From: Actinomycetota bacterium
Lineage (GTDB): Bacteria > Actinomycetota > Actinomycetes > S36-B12 > UBA5976
Assembly (NCBI GenBank): GCA_026392535.1
Contig: JAPLBX010000042.1
Coordinates: 8,243 to 18,532 of the forward strand
Reading direction: 5' to 3'
DNA: 10,290 bases
Position 1 is the stretch's first letter. Each line of letters starts with the position of its first letter. The position numbers and the translations under genes are program-made. Below, piece by piece: positions 1 through 6,891 of the stretch. The notes beneath the pieces are model-generated. The model had not been told where the DNA came from. It saw nothing but the letters and a program-made list of their open reading frames with translations, and did no database searches.

Positions 1-1076
1 TACCTGGCAACATGCCAAGCACTTTGCCAAGTGGTCCCATGTTCTTCAATGCCATCATTTGATCTAGGAAATCTTCAAGCGTGAAGGATTCTCCCGATGC
101 AATTTTGTTGGCAAATTTTTCTTGCTGTTCTTTATCAACTACTTTGTTGGCTTGCTCGATCAAAGTCAGCATGTCACCAAGATCAAGAATTCGGTTTGCC
201 ATACGTTCTGGGTAGAAAGGTTCGAAATCTTCTAGTTTCTCGCCGACACTTGCGAACATAATTGGCTTGCCAGTGACTTCACGAATTGAAAGCGCAGCGC
301 CACCTCGAGCATCACCATCAAGTTTGGTTAGCACTACTGCGTCAAAACCAACACCTTCGTCAAAAGCTTGGGCAGTTGCAACTGCATCTTGTCCAATCAT
401 CGCGTCCATTACAAACAAAATTTCATTTGGATTGACTGCATCTCGAATGCCACGCGCTTGATTCATCAAGTCTTCATCTATGGCAAGTCGGCCAGCGGTA
501 TCAACAATCACCATGCTGTGTTGTTTTTGCTTTGCGAATTCGATTGCAGCTTTTGCAACCTTAACCGGATCGCCAACTCCATTGCCAGGCTCTGGGGCGA
601 ACACCGGAACACCAGCCCGTTCGCCCACAACCTTTAGTTGATCCACTGCGTTAGGGCGTTGTAAGTCGGCGGCTACCAAGATTGGTGTTTGGGATTGAGA
701 CTTTAAGTATTTGGCTAGTTTGCCTGCAAGAGTTGTCTTACCGGCACCTTGCAGACCGACAAGCATGATTACTGTCGGTGGATTCTTCGCGAATCGAAGT
801 CGGCGTGCACCACCCTCGGTTTCTAAGTCACCACCCAAAATCTGGACTAATTCTTGATGAATAACTTTTATTGAGCGAACTAGAAAGTTCAAGCCCGATA
901 GCTTGTTCGCGAATTCGTTCGGTGAAAGTTTTGACTACTGACAGTGCGACGTCGGCATCAAGTAAGGCAGTCCGAATTTCTTTTACAACCGCATCGACGT
1001 CTGCTTCAGTGATTCTTCCCTTACCCCGAAAGCCCTTGACCGCAGCGGTTAGTCTCGCTGATAATTGATCAAACAC
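1..1076 (-). CDS. ffh: Signal recognition particle GTPase Ffh, N-terminal part, with an apparent +1-base frameshift; runs off the left edge
   Basis: Ffh (SRP54) binds 4.5S RNA and hydrophobic signal sequences on nascent chains at the ribosome and docks with FtsY at the membrane. The start is a GTG at 1076-1074, preceded by GGAGG five bases upstream. About 358 residues are visible: N domain (about 1-95), then the G domain with P-loop GLQGAGKTT (107-115), DLQRP (137-141), DTAGR (192-196) and TKLDGD (250-255), then the beginning of the methionine-rich M domain (about 300 onward). The frame breaks after Lys70: four T at 866-869 on the plus strand (AAAA in the mRNA) should be three. As written, translation ends at TGA 830-828 after 82 residues. 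Removing one base restores a continuous, fully family-like frame to the window edge. Ffh is normally essential, so a sequence error is likelier than a dead gene. It lies 41 bp after glnD. Confidence 0.9.
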
Positions 1077-1081
1077 ATTTG

Positions 1082-1086
1082 CCTCC
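1082..1086 (-). promoter_or_regulatory. Ribosome binding site of ffh (decides the GTG start)
   Basis: GGAGG on the minus strand lies five bases before the GTG at 1076. An overlapping ATG at 1078-1076 is in the wrong frame, and the Ffh reading MFDQLSARLTAAVKG begins only at the GTG. Confidence 0.75.
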
Positions 1087-1117
1087 GAAATAGGGGCTAA
1101 TGGTAAAGGCAGCCTTT

Positions 1118-3445
1118 CTAGCTTGGGTCTAGGTTGATAAGTTCTAGGAGTTCAGCCTCAACTTTAAATATCAGCCCACTTTTTGTTGTTTCATCTAGCC
1201 GACCACCGGTGCTGGTTGTGAGGTATAGAACGTCTACTACTTCACTACCGATGGTGTCGATTCGAGCCGCGTTTATAGTTAACTTCTCCATCGCAACAAT
1301 CTGGGCGATCCGGTGCAATAGAGCTGATTCGTCGTGTGCCCGAACTTCAAAGACATCAGAACGACTAGATGCACCATCAACAAATCTCACACGCGGTTTT
1401 GGTGGAGTAAATCCTCGCTGAACCCGCGGTGACTTCACTTTTTGCATTGCTTTAAAAACCATTTCCGGATTGTTCATTGCAATCTGTAATTCAAGAATGA
1501 TTTTCTTAGTCTCGGGTGCATCACCAAACAATGGAATTACCTGCCAATGCTGAAGAGCAATACCTTCGGTTGTTTCAAACTGAGCAGACTTAATATCTAG
1601 GCGCAGAACTCTGAGTGCTCCCGCAACATCAGCCACCAATCCCACCCGGTCTTCGGTAGCAATAAAGATGTCACTTTGAGAACCCGCGTTCACAACTGAA
1701 ATCTCAGTCTCTTTGCTTGGTGTGAATGGGAATGTGGTTTCTAGTCCTTGGAAACTTGGTAATTCCTTCCCAACAAATCTTGCCTCGACTCTGGCTACTA
1801 ATTGAGAAACCAAGCTGGCTTTCCATTCGCTCCAAGTGTGTTCTGAAGTTGCCTTCGAGTCAGCAATTGTTAAGTTGTGAAGTAATTCAAGTAGATTCAG
1901 ATCCACAACTTGATTTGCCACCAAGTCGATTGTTGCTGGCTCTTCTAAGTCTCGCCTTGTTGCTACTTCTGGAATCAAAAGATGCAAGCGAACCATTTCG
2001 CAAAGAGTTTCAGCATCAACTTCATTGAAACCAAGAGTCACTGCGATTTCCTTCATCAATTCAGCGCCAACAATGCTGTGATCTCCTTCATGTGGCTTAC
2101 CAATGTCATGAAAAAGTGCGCCAACTAGAAGTAAATCGGGTCTAGAAACCATTCGGCTCAAGATGGATGCTTGGACTACACATTCAATCGAGTGCCGATC
2201 TACTGTGTAAATATGTAAAGCATTTCGTTGAGGTGTTGCCTGCATTGGTTGCCAAAGTGGAAGTAGATCATTTATCAAACCATTTTGATCGAAAGCTTCC
2301 CAAACCTGTATTAGCGCTGGGCCAGAACCTAAAAAGGAAACCAGAGAATTAAGTGCTTCTTTCGGCCACGGTTTTGGCATTGGCGCTAATTCATTTTTCA
2401 GCCGACTCAAAGTTGCTTGTGAAACTGGCAAACCAGCTTGACTAGCTGCTGCTGCAACTCGCCAACCTAAACCAGAATCAGTGACCGGGTTTGCATCTCT
2501 TGCGAGAACAACTTCTTCATCTTGAACTACTACCCCATCAGCCAAAGGGGCACGAAAGTCTTTAGCAATTTTCCTAGATTTAAACAAAGACTTCTTGGTC
2601 GTTACTTTTTGGACTCGAGCCCATGCCATGTCCGATTCATAAGCAAGCGCACGACCAGCCATTGAAACCTTCCGCAACAAAACATCATCCGATTCCAGAC
2701 CTAATAGTTTTGCAACATCTCTTTGTTCATGCATTGTCATTTTGTCAGTTGAACGTCCAGTGACCCGATGTAAGGCGTCTCTCACATCAAGAAGAGTTTG
2801 ATGAGCTTCATCTATTCTTTCTCGATTAACATCGGTAATCCAACTTGCAGCAATAGATCGCAAAATGGTGGCTTCACGCAAACCACCATAACTTTCCTTA
2901 ATGTCTGGCTCTAGTAAATGTGCAATATCCCCAAATCTTTGTTTTCGGTCCATTGCACTTTGTTGCAGTTCAAGCAGTCTTTCCTGCGAAAACGAGCGCC
3001 AATCTGCTAACACACTTGCTCGAACTTCGTTGAGCAACTGTTCGTCACCATAAATCACTCTTGCATCGAGTAATCCCAAGACAACTTTGAAATCTGTACT
3101 CGCCATCCGACGTACTTGTGAGACATCGCGAACCGAATGATCAAGTGAAATCCCAGAGTCCCAAACTGGATACCAAATTGCATCTGCAAGCCGAGCTATT
3201 TCTTCAGGTTTTTCTGCTTGGTGATGCAATAACAAAATATCTAAGTCGCTGCCCGCGCATAATTCTTTTCTTCCGTAGCCGCCAACAGCTACCAAGGCCA
3301 CTTTAAGTTTGTCGAAACCGGCAGCTTTTGCAAGTGAACTCAACCACTCGTCGGTTATTTCGGTGATAGCAATGCGATTTTCTTTGGACGGCACCACATC
3401 GGCACCGACCAAGAGTTTGCGGTTTTCTAGAAACATATCAACCAA
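1118..3445 (-). CDS. glnD: PII nucleotidylyltransferase (uridylyl- or adenylyltransferase) and PII-removing enzyme
   Basis: GlnD senses glutamine and adds or removes a nucleotide on Tyr51 of PII; in studied actinobacteria the group is AMP rather than UMP. Domains in order: nucleotidyltransferase with GGYGRKELCAGSDLDILLLH (55-74, metal-binding Asp67 and Asp69); the following conserved helical part with LLEPDIKESYGGLREA (about 177-192); an HD phosphohydrolase domain with HIYTVDRH (411-418), HDIGK (446-450) and GDHSIVGAE (454-462); and two C-terminal ACT domains (about 592-660 and 697-770) that bind glutamine. At 775 aa it is shorter than the E. coli protein (about 890) but complete. The longest frame opens with TTG at 3445, directly after an in-frame TAG. 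ATG at 3436 (772 aa, MFLENRKLL) is the likelier start because neither site has a clear Shine-Dalgarno sequence and a TATAGT box sits just upstream of the ATG. Transcription order places it after glnB and before ffh. Confidence 0.95.
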   Translation of the reverse strand: MVDMFLENRKLLVGADVVPSKENRIAITEITDEWLSSLAKAAGFDKLKVALVAVGGYGRKELCAGSDLDILLLHHQAEKPEEIARLADAIWYPVWDSGISLDHSVRDVSQVRRMASTDFKVVLGLLDARVIYGDEQLLNEVRASVLADWRSFSQERLLELQQSAMDRKQRFGDIAHLLEPDIKESYGGLREATILRSIAASWITDVNRERIDEAHQTLLDVRDALHRVTGRSTDKMTMHEQRDVAKLLGLESDDVLLRKVSMAGRALAYESDMAWARVQKVTTKKSLFKSRKIAKDFRAPLADGVVVQDEEVVLARDANPVTDSGLGWRVAAAASQAGLPVSQATLSRLKNELAPMPKPWPKEALNSLVSFLGSGPALIQVWEAFDQNGLINDLLPLWQPMQATPQRNALHIYTVDRHSIECVVQASILSRMVSRPDLLLVGALFHDIGKPHEGDHSIVGAELMKEIAVTLGFNEVDAETLCEMVRLHLLIPEVATRRDLEEPATIDLVANQVVDLNLLELLHNLTIADSKATSEHTWSEWKASLVSQLVARVEARFVGKELPSFQGLETTFPFTPSKETEISVVNAGSQSDIFIATEDRVGLVADVAGALRVLRLDIKSAQFETTEGIALQHWQVIPLFGDAPETKKIILELQIAMNNPEMVFKAMQKVKSPRVQRGFTPPKPRVRFVDGASSRSDVFEVRAHDESALLHRIAQIVAMEKLTINAARIDTIGSEVVDVLYLTTSTGGRLDETTKSGLIFKVEAELLELINLDPS

Positions 3446-3450
3446 CTATA
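3445..3450 (-). promoter_or_regulatory. Candidate -10 box for a near-leaderless glnD transcript
   Basis: The minus strand reads TATAGT, which fits the actinobacterial TANNNT -10 pattern, and it ends eight bases before the ATG at 3436. A start point at the usual distance would lie within about two bases of the ATG. That would explain the absence of a Shine-Dalgarno sequence. No good -35 hexamer is visible 17-18 bases upstream (TGTGGT or CTGTGG), so the call is tentative. Confidence 0.35.
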
Positions 3451-3495
3451 AACAACGAGTGCATATAACCACAGGAGCGCACATATAAAGGAGAG

Positions 3496-3523
3496 GGTTG
3501 GGGTGGATTTCTCCACCCCAACC
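3496..3523 (-). terminator. Perfect 12-bp hairpin with GAAA tetraloop between glnB and glnD; possible terminator or mRNA 3' stabiliser
   Basis: Arms 3496-3507 and 3512-3523 are exactly complementary (GGTTGGGGTGGA in both the plus-strand left arm and the minus-strand left arm). The four-base loop reads GAAA in the leftward transcript, a GNRA tetraloop of high stability. It begins about 60 bases after the glnB stop. What follows in the transcript is CTCTCCTTTATATG, so there is no proper U-run. It could be an actinobacterial terminator without a U-tract, a partial attenuator, or a barrier to 3' exonucleases protecting the amt-glnB message. The hairpin is certain; its function is inferred. Confidence 0.6.
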
Positions 3524-3535
3524 AGAGGAAAATGA

Positions 3536-3581
3536 CTTCGAAAACTGTTTTTTCTTCGAAACTGTTTTTTCTTCGAAACTG
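3536..3581. repeat. Short tandem repeat, 2.6 copies of a 17-18 bp unit
   Basis: On the plus strand, CTTCGAAAACTGTTTTTT (3536-3553, 18 bp), CTTCGAAACTGTTTTTT (3554-3570, 17 bp) and a partial CTTCGAAACTG (3571-3581) follow one another directly. Each copy holds the palindrome TTCGAA, and the first two end in a T6 run (A6 in the leftward transcript). The array starts four bases past the glnB stop and lies just before the hairpin at 3496-3523. It could be replication slippage in a non-coding gap or a multi-site protein binding array. Confidence 0.85.
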
Positions 3582-3584
3582 AAT

Positions 3585-3923
3585 TTAGAGTGCAGCAGAA
3601 CCGCGTTCACCGGTGCGAACTCGGATGACTTGTTCTACTGGGATAACCCAGACCTTGCCATCACCAATTCGACCAGTTTGCGCAACGGCAACAATGGCAT
3701 CTAATACCTTGTCGACGTCTGCGTCATCAACCAAAATTTCGACTCGAACTTTTGGAATTAGATCCACTGTGTATTCAGCGCCGCGGTAAACCTCTGTGTG
3801 TCCACGTTGACGGCCGAAACCACTAGCTTCAGAGACAGTGAGACCATTGATTCCTTGACCTTCCAAGGCGCTTTTGATCTCATCTAATTTAAATGGCTTA
3901 ACGATTGCAGTAATTAATTTCAT
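3585..3923 (-). CDS. glnK: Nitrogen regulatory protein PII (GlnB/GlnK type)
   Basis: PII is a small trimeric signal protein that reads ATP/ADP and 2-oxoglutarate and is modified by GlnD. The product is 112 aa, the standard family length. It begins MKLITAIVKPFKLDEIK and carries the T-loop with YRGAEY (46-51, modification site Tyr51) and the B-loop signature TGRIGDGKVWVIPV (83-96), ending TGERGSAAL. An open frame extends 28 codons upstream inside amt, but the ATG at 3923 matches the family start and has GGAGGG five bases upstream. One base separates it from the amt stop, so translation is probably coupled, and its partner is expected to be the Amt channel. Linkage to amt favours the name glnK over glnB; the sequence alone cannot separate the two. 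Confidence 0.96.
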   Translation of the reverse strand: MKLITAIVKPFKLDEIKSALEGQGINGLTVSEASGFGRQRGHTEVYRGAEYTVDLIPKVRVEILVDDADVDKVLDAIVAVAQTGRIGDGKVWVIPVEQVIRVRTGERGSAAL

Positions 3924-3924
3924 G

Positions 3925-5238
3925 TCAGCCCTCCGACCGAATACTTGTGAGAATTCCACCAAGACCAGCACCGGCTCGGTTATCAATTTCATATGCTGAT
4001 TCAGCATGTGAAGTTAAGTCAACACCTTCAACTTCTTCATCACGGCTGATGCGGAAACCAATTGTCTTTTCAAGCAAGAATCCGATAATCAAAGTGACAG
4101 TGAAAGAGTAAGCCAACACGGTTAATGCACCTGTTGCTTGCTTGATGAGTAATTCAGTTCCGCCACCATACAAGAGACCATTTGCACCCCAGCTAGTGAT
4201 TGCGGTGGTTCCGAAGAAGCCAATCGAAAGCGTTCCCCATAAACCGCCAACTAAGTGAACACCAACAACGTCAAGTGAGTCGTCGTAGTTGAACTTGTAT
4301 TTCAATCCAACCGCAAGTGCGCAAAGAATGCCTGCAATCAATCCGATGACAACAGCAGCCCAAGGAGCAACAAATGCACACGCCGGAGTGATCGCAACTA
4401 AACCTGCAACTGCTCCGGATGCCGCACCGAGTGAAGTTGGATGCCCATCGCGAATCTTTTCAACAATCAACCAACCAGCTAATGCAGCGGCTGTTGCAAC
4501 TTGAGTATTCAAAAATGCAATTGCTGCGGTTCCGTTTGCACCAAGTGCAGATCCAGCATTGAAACCAAACCAACCGAACCAAAGCAAACCTGCTCCAAGC
4601 AACACAAGCGGAAGTGAGTGTGGGCGCATTGGTTCCTTTTTAAAGCCAACTCGTTTTCCAAGCACCAAAGCAAGTGCCAAACCAGCTGCACCAGCATTAA
4701 TGTGAACTGCAGTGCCACCAGCAAAGTCAAGAACACCTTTGCCTGCCAAATAGCCAGCGCCAGTTGCATCGCTGCCACCAAAATCGAACACCCAGTGTGC
4801 AACTGGGAAATAAACAACCGTTACCCAGATTGCAACAAAGACAACCCAAGTTGCAAACTTTGCGCGATCGGCAATTGCTCCAGAAATTAGTGCAGGAGTT
4901 ATGACAGCGAACATAAGTTGGAAAGCAGCAAATGCAAGTACTGGGATTGGATAAATAGCACCGTTCGCAGTTAAGTCATTAACGACGCTTGATAAACCCG
5001 ACAATTCAAATGATCCATACCAAGGGCTTCCAGAGTTACCAAAGGCGAGTGAGTAACCGTAGAAGACCCAAAGGACGCTAACAACAGCAATCGAAGCAAA
5101 AGACATCATCATCATGTTGAGGACACTCTTAGCTCTAACCATGCCGCCGTAGAAAAAGGCAAGACCCGGAGTCATTAGCAAAACCAAAGCGGCGCTCGCT
5201 AATACCCAGGCGGTATCACCGGTATTTAGTTCCGGCAT
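3925..5238 (-). CDS. amt: Ammonium transporter (Amt/MEP/Rh family)
   Basis: Trimeric inner-membrane channel that takes up ammonium when external nitrogen is scarce and is blocked by unmodified PII. At 437 aa it has the usual length and the hydrophobic pattern of about 11 membrane helices. Recognisable pieces are TPGLAFFYGGMVRAKSVLN (23-41), AFAAFQLMFA (102-111, Phe gate region), DFAGGTAVHINAG (171-183) and VGVHLVGGLWG (325-335). The twin pore histidines are His179 and His328. The cytoplasmic tail with EEVEGVDLTSHAESAYE (401-417) is the conserved PII-contacting part. The start ATG at 5238 has only a weak GCGGGTG-like sequence before it. It lies 156 bp downstream of ftsY and one base before the PII gene, and is the first gene of the nitrogen trio amt-PII-glnD. 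Confidence 0.97.
   Translation of the reverse strand: MPELNTGDTAWVLASAALVLLMTPGLAFFYGGMVRAKSVLNMMMMSFASIAVVSVLWVFYGYSLAFGNSGSPWYGSFELSGLSSVVNDLTANGAIYPIPVLAFAAFQLMFAVITPALISGAIADRAKFATWVVFVAIWVTVVYFPVAHWVFDFGGSDATGAGYLAGKGVLDFAGGTAVHINAGAAGLALALVLGKRVGFKKEPMRPHSLPLVLLGAGLLWFGWFGFNAGSALGANGTAAIAFLNTQVATAAALAGWLIVEKIRDGHPTSLGAASGAVAGLVAITPACAFVAPWAAVVIGLIAGILCALAVGLKYKFNYDDSLDVVGVHLVGGLWGTLSIGFFGTTAITSWGANGLLYGGGTELLIKQATGALTVLAYSFTVTLIIGFLLEKTIGFRISRDEEVEGVDLTSHAESAYEIDNRAGAGLGGILTSIRSEG
3929..3934 (-). promoter_or_regulatory. Ribosome binding site of the PII gene, inside the 3' end of amt
   Basis: GGAGGG on the minus strand lies five bases before the ATG at 3923 and overlaps the last codons of amt. 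It fixes the start of the 112-residue PII protein and rejects the longer 140-residue reading. Confidence 0.75.
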
Positions 5239-5293
5239 TTTGCACCCGCTTTCTTATGTAGTGGAAAGTACGGGCAAAATATGGCGGTTATGT

Positions 5294-5332
5294 GTTTCAG
5301 GCTTGGGTCTAAATAGGTTGCGAGAGTGTGAC
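5294..5332 (-). promoter_or_regulatory. Possible GlnR-type nitrogen-control site upstream of amt
   Basis: Known actinomycete GlnR sites alternate gTnAC and GaAAC half sites separated by six bases. In the direction of amt, GTCAC (5332-5328), six bases, then GCAAC (5321-5317) is one mismatch from such a pair. Seven bases later comes a poor GACCC (5309-5305), then six bases and a perfect GAAAC (5298-5294). The site lies 56-94 bases before the amt ATG, and a TATTTT (5281-5276) downstream could be a -10 box. Spacing and several bases deviate, and no GlnR gene is visible here, so this is a weak call. Confidence 0.25.
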
Positions 5333-5359
5333 AGAACAGGGTTTTGTGTAAAAGGTTTG

Positions 5360-5389
5360 TATCTTGAATGTTACGAATGTTTCAAGATA
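5360..5389. repeat. 9-bp perfect inverted repeat just after ftsY and upstream of amt
   Basis: TATCTTGAA (5360-5368) and TTCAAGATA (5381-5389) are exact reverse complements around 12 bases. The spacer and inner arms also hold a direct repeat, GAATGTTAC then GAATGTTTC (5366-5383). It begins five bases past the ftsY stop. Two readings fit: a weak terminator of ftsY (AT-rich stem, followed by only a TTTT in the leftward strand), or an operator or promoter of amt. In the second reading, TTGAAA with a 17-base space before ATACAA would overlap the repeat as a rough -35/-10 pair. The symmetry is certain; its role is not. Confidence 0.5.
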
Positions 5390-5394
5390 GCCAA

Positions 5395-6378
5395 TTATGA
5401 GAGTAGCGAATCGACAAATTCAATGGCATTGAAGGAAATTAAGTCGTCTGCATTCTCGCCAATACCAACTAACTTCACTGGCACCCCAAGACGCTGCTGG
5501 ACGGCAAAAACAATGCCACCTTTGGCAGTACCATCAAATTTTGTGAGCACAATGCCCGTCAGGTTCACGCTCTGGCCGAAAACTTCAGCTTGATTCAATC
5601 CATTTTGGCCGGTGGTTGCATCTAGGACGAGAAGAGTTTCAGTAACCGGAGCTTTGCGTTCGATGACTCGGATCACCTTGGACAGCTCCTCCATGAGTGT
5701 GGATTTGTTCTGTAACCGTCCTGCAGTATCAACAATGATTACATCCGCGCCTAGTTCAACACCTTTTGCCACAGTGTCGAACGCCACCGAGGCTGGATCA
5801 CTATTTTCAACGCCCCGCACAATCGTTGCATTGCTTTTCAATGCCCAAGTTTCTAATTGATCTGCAGCAGCGGCCCGAAAAGTGTCGGCTGCACCAACCA
5901 CAACTTTCTTTCCCAATTGGTTAAACTGAAAAGCCATCTTGCCAACTGTGGTGGTCTTACCAGTTCCGTTTACTCCAACGATAACAATCACAGATTGTCC
6001 ATCATCATTAATTCCAAGACTTCGATCAGGATGTTCCGCCAAAATTCCTAACAGCACAGTCCGCACTGCATTTTGCAAACTATCGGAATTCGCACCACGT
6101 CCTGCAGTCTTGCGAATGTGATCTAAAATCTGAGTTGTTGCATCAACACCTACATCTGCCATAAATAATGCTTCTTCAATGTCACTTAGTGCTGCTTCGT
6201 CAGTTTTGCCAAATGCAGATTTGAACATAGATGAAAGTGCTGAACTTTTCCAAGATATCTTTTTACCTAGATTTGAAGATTCTGATACCGGGATTTCTTG
6301 TGCTGGAGTTTCTTGTGAAGAACTTTCATGGACACTGTCAGTAGAAGATTGATTCTTCTTCCACCTTCTGAGCAACAT
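5395..6378 (-). CDS. ftsY: Signal recognition particle receptor GTPase FtsY
   Basis: FtsY is the membrane-associated receptor that pairs with Ffh to deliver ribosomes to the Sec translocon. The 327 aa comprise a short hydrophilic N-terminal A region (about 1-50, Ser/Glu-rich after MLLRRWKKNQ), the helical N domain (about 55-115, with DIEEALFMADVGVDATTQIL) and the G domain (about 128-327). Motifs seen are P-loop GVNGTGKTT (135-143), DTFRAAA (165-171), DTAGR (217-221), TKFDGTAKGG (279-288) and the closing GIGENADDL (305-313). No membrane helix precedes the N domain, unlike some actinobacterial FtsY proteins; the basic N-terminus could contact lipids. The ATG at 6378 lies five bases after the smc stop without a strong ribosome site, so coupling to smc translation is plausible. 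Confidence 0.96.
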   Translation of the reverse strand: MLLRRWKKNQSSTDSVHESSSQETPAQEIPVSESSNLGKKISWKSSALSSMFKSAFGKTDEAALSDIEEALFMADVGVDATTQILDHIRKTAGRGANSDSLQNAVRTVLLGILAEHPDRSLGINDDGQSVIVIVGVNGTGKTTTVGKMAFQFNQLGKKVVVGAADTFRAAAADQLETWALKSNATIVRGVENSDPASVAFDTVAKGVELGADVIIVDTAGRLQNKSTLMEELSKVIRVIERKAPVTETLLVLDATTGQNGLNQAEVFGQSVNLTGIVLTKFDGTAKGGIVFAVQQRLGVPVKLVGIGENADDLISFNAIEFVDSLLS

Positions 6379-6383
6379 GGTGA

Positions 6384-6887
6384 CTAAAACTCGCTTTGGA
6401 CTTCTGAAAGCCGTTGGCTAATAACTGCTGATACACCATCGCCACGCATAGTCACACCATAAAGTGCATCTGCAATTTCCATAGTGCGCTTTTGGTGAGT
6501 AATTACGATTAGCTGCGAGCTGTCTTGAAGTTCTTTCATCACATCAATTAAACGACCGAGGTTCACATCGTCCAAAGCCGCTTCAACTTCGTCCATTACA
6601 TAGAACGGGCTTGGGCGGGCCTTAAAGATTGCTACTAGGAATGCGACTGCAGTTAGCGAACGTTCACCACCAGATAGCAAGGACAAGCGCTTTAGTTTCT
6701 TTCCTGGTGGCCGAGCTTCAACTTCAATTCCAGATACCAACAGGTCTTCAGGATTGGTCAAAACTAATCGGCCTTCACCACCTGGGAATAGGCGCGCAAA
6801 GATTAATTCGAATTCTCTAGCAGTGTCTTCGTATGCCTGAGTTAATACTTCTTTAACTCGCTCATCAACATCTTTGATAATTGACAT
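6384..6887 (-). CDS. smc: SMC protein, C-terminal ATPase head lobe (separate reading frame)
   Basis: This frame encodes the C-terminal half of the SMC head: the coil exit IIKDVDERVKEV, AREFELIFARLFPGGEGRL (about 23-41), the ABC signature LSGGERS (71-77), Walker B FYVMDEVEAALDD (95-107) and the switch histidine in VITHQKRTM (His131). The first ATG is at 6887, but the frame is open to 6911 and family-like residues (KSKNDLM) precede that ATG. The true frame therefore continues from a longer protein. Compared with the actinobacterial family, about 50-60 coiled-coil residues, including the usual RVNPLALEEF stretch, are absent between this piece and the upstream frame. The upstream stop TGA (6894-6892) lies four bases before the ATG, which would permit stop-restart translation if the break is real. 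It ends five bases before ftsY. Confidence 0.88.
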   Translation of the reverse strand: MSIIKDVDERVKEVLTQAYEDTAREFELIFARLFPGGEGRLVLTNPEDLLVSGIEVEARPPGKKLKRLSLLSGGERSLTAVAFLVAIFKARPSPFYVMDEVEAALDDVNLGRLIDVMKELQDSSQLIVITHQKRTMEIADALYGVTMRGDGVSAVISQRLSEVQSEF

Positions 6888-6891
6888 CAGG

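Noticed and set aside
866..869. Programmed ribosomal frameshift in ffh
   Set aside because: No slippery heptamer, rare-codon stall or downstream structure was seen, and an error in a short homopolymer explains it more simply.
1105..1117. AAAGG-CAG-CCTTT hairpin between glnD and ffh
   Set aside because: Five base pairs with a three-base loop and no U-run; too weak to call a terminator.
3585..4007. Longer PII reading of 140 residues
   Set aside because: The extra 28 residues overlap amt, are absent from the PII family, and the internal ATG has a strong GGAGGG.
4509..4817. 102-codon minus-strand frame inside amt
   Set aside because: It is a shifted-frame shadow of the strongly conserved amt gene.
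5301..5311. GCTTGGGTCTA shared with 1121-1131 at the end of glnD
   Set aside because: An 11-base match between two points in 10 kb is expected by chance several times over, and the glnD copy is coding.
5240..5593. 117-codon plus-strand frame across the amt upstream gap
   Set aside because: It runs antisense into conserved ftsY, has no ribosome site and no family resemblance, and would cover the amt control region.
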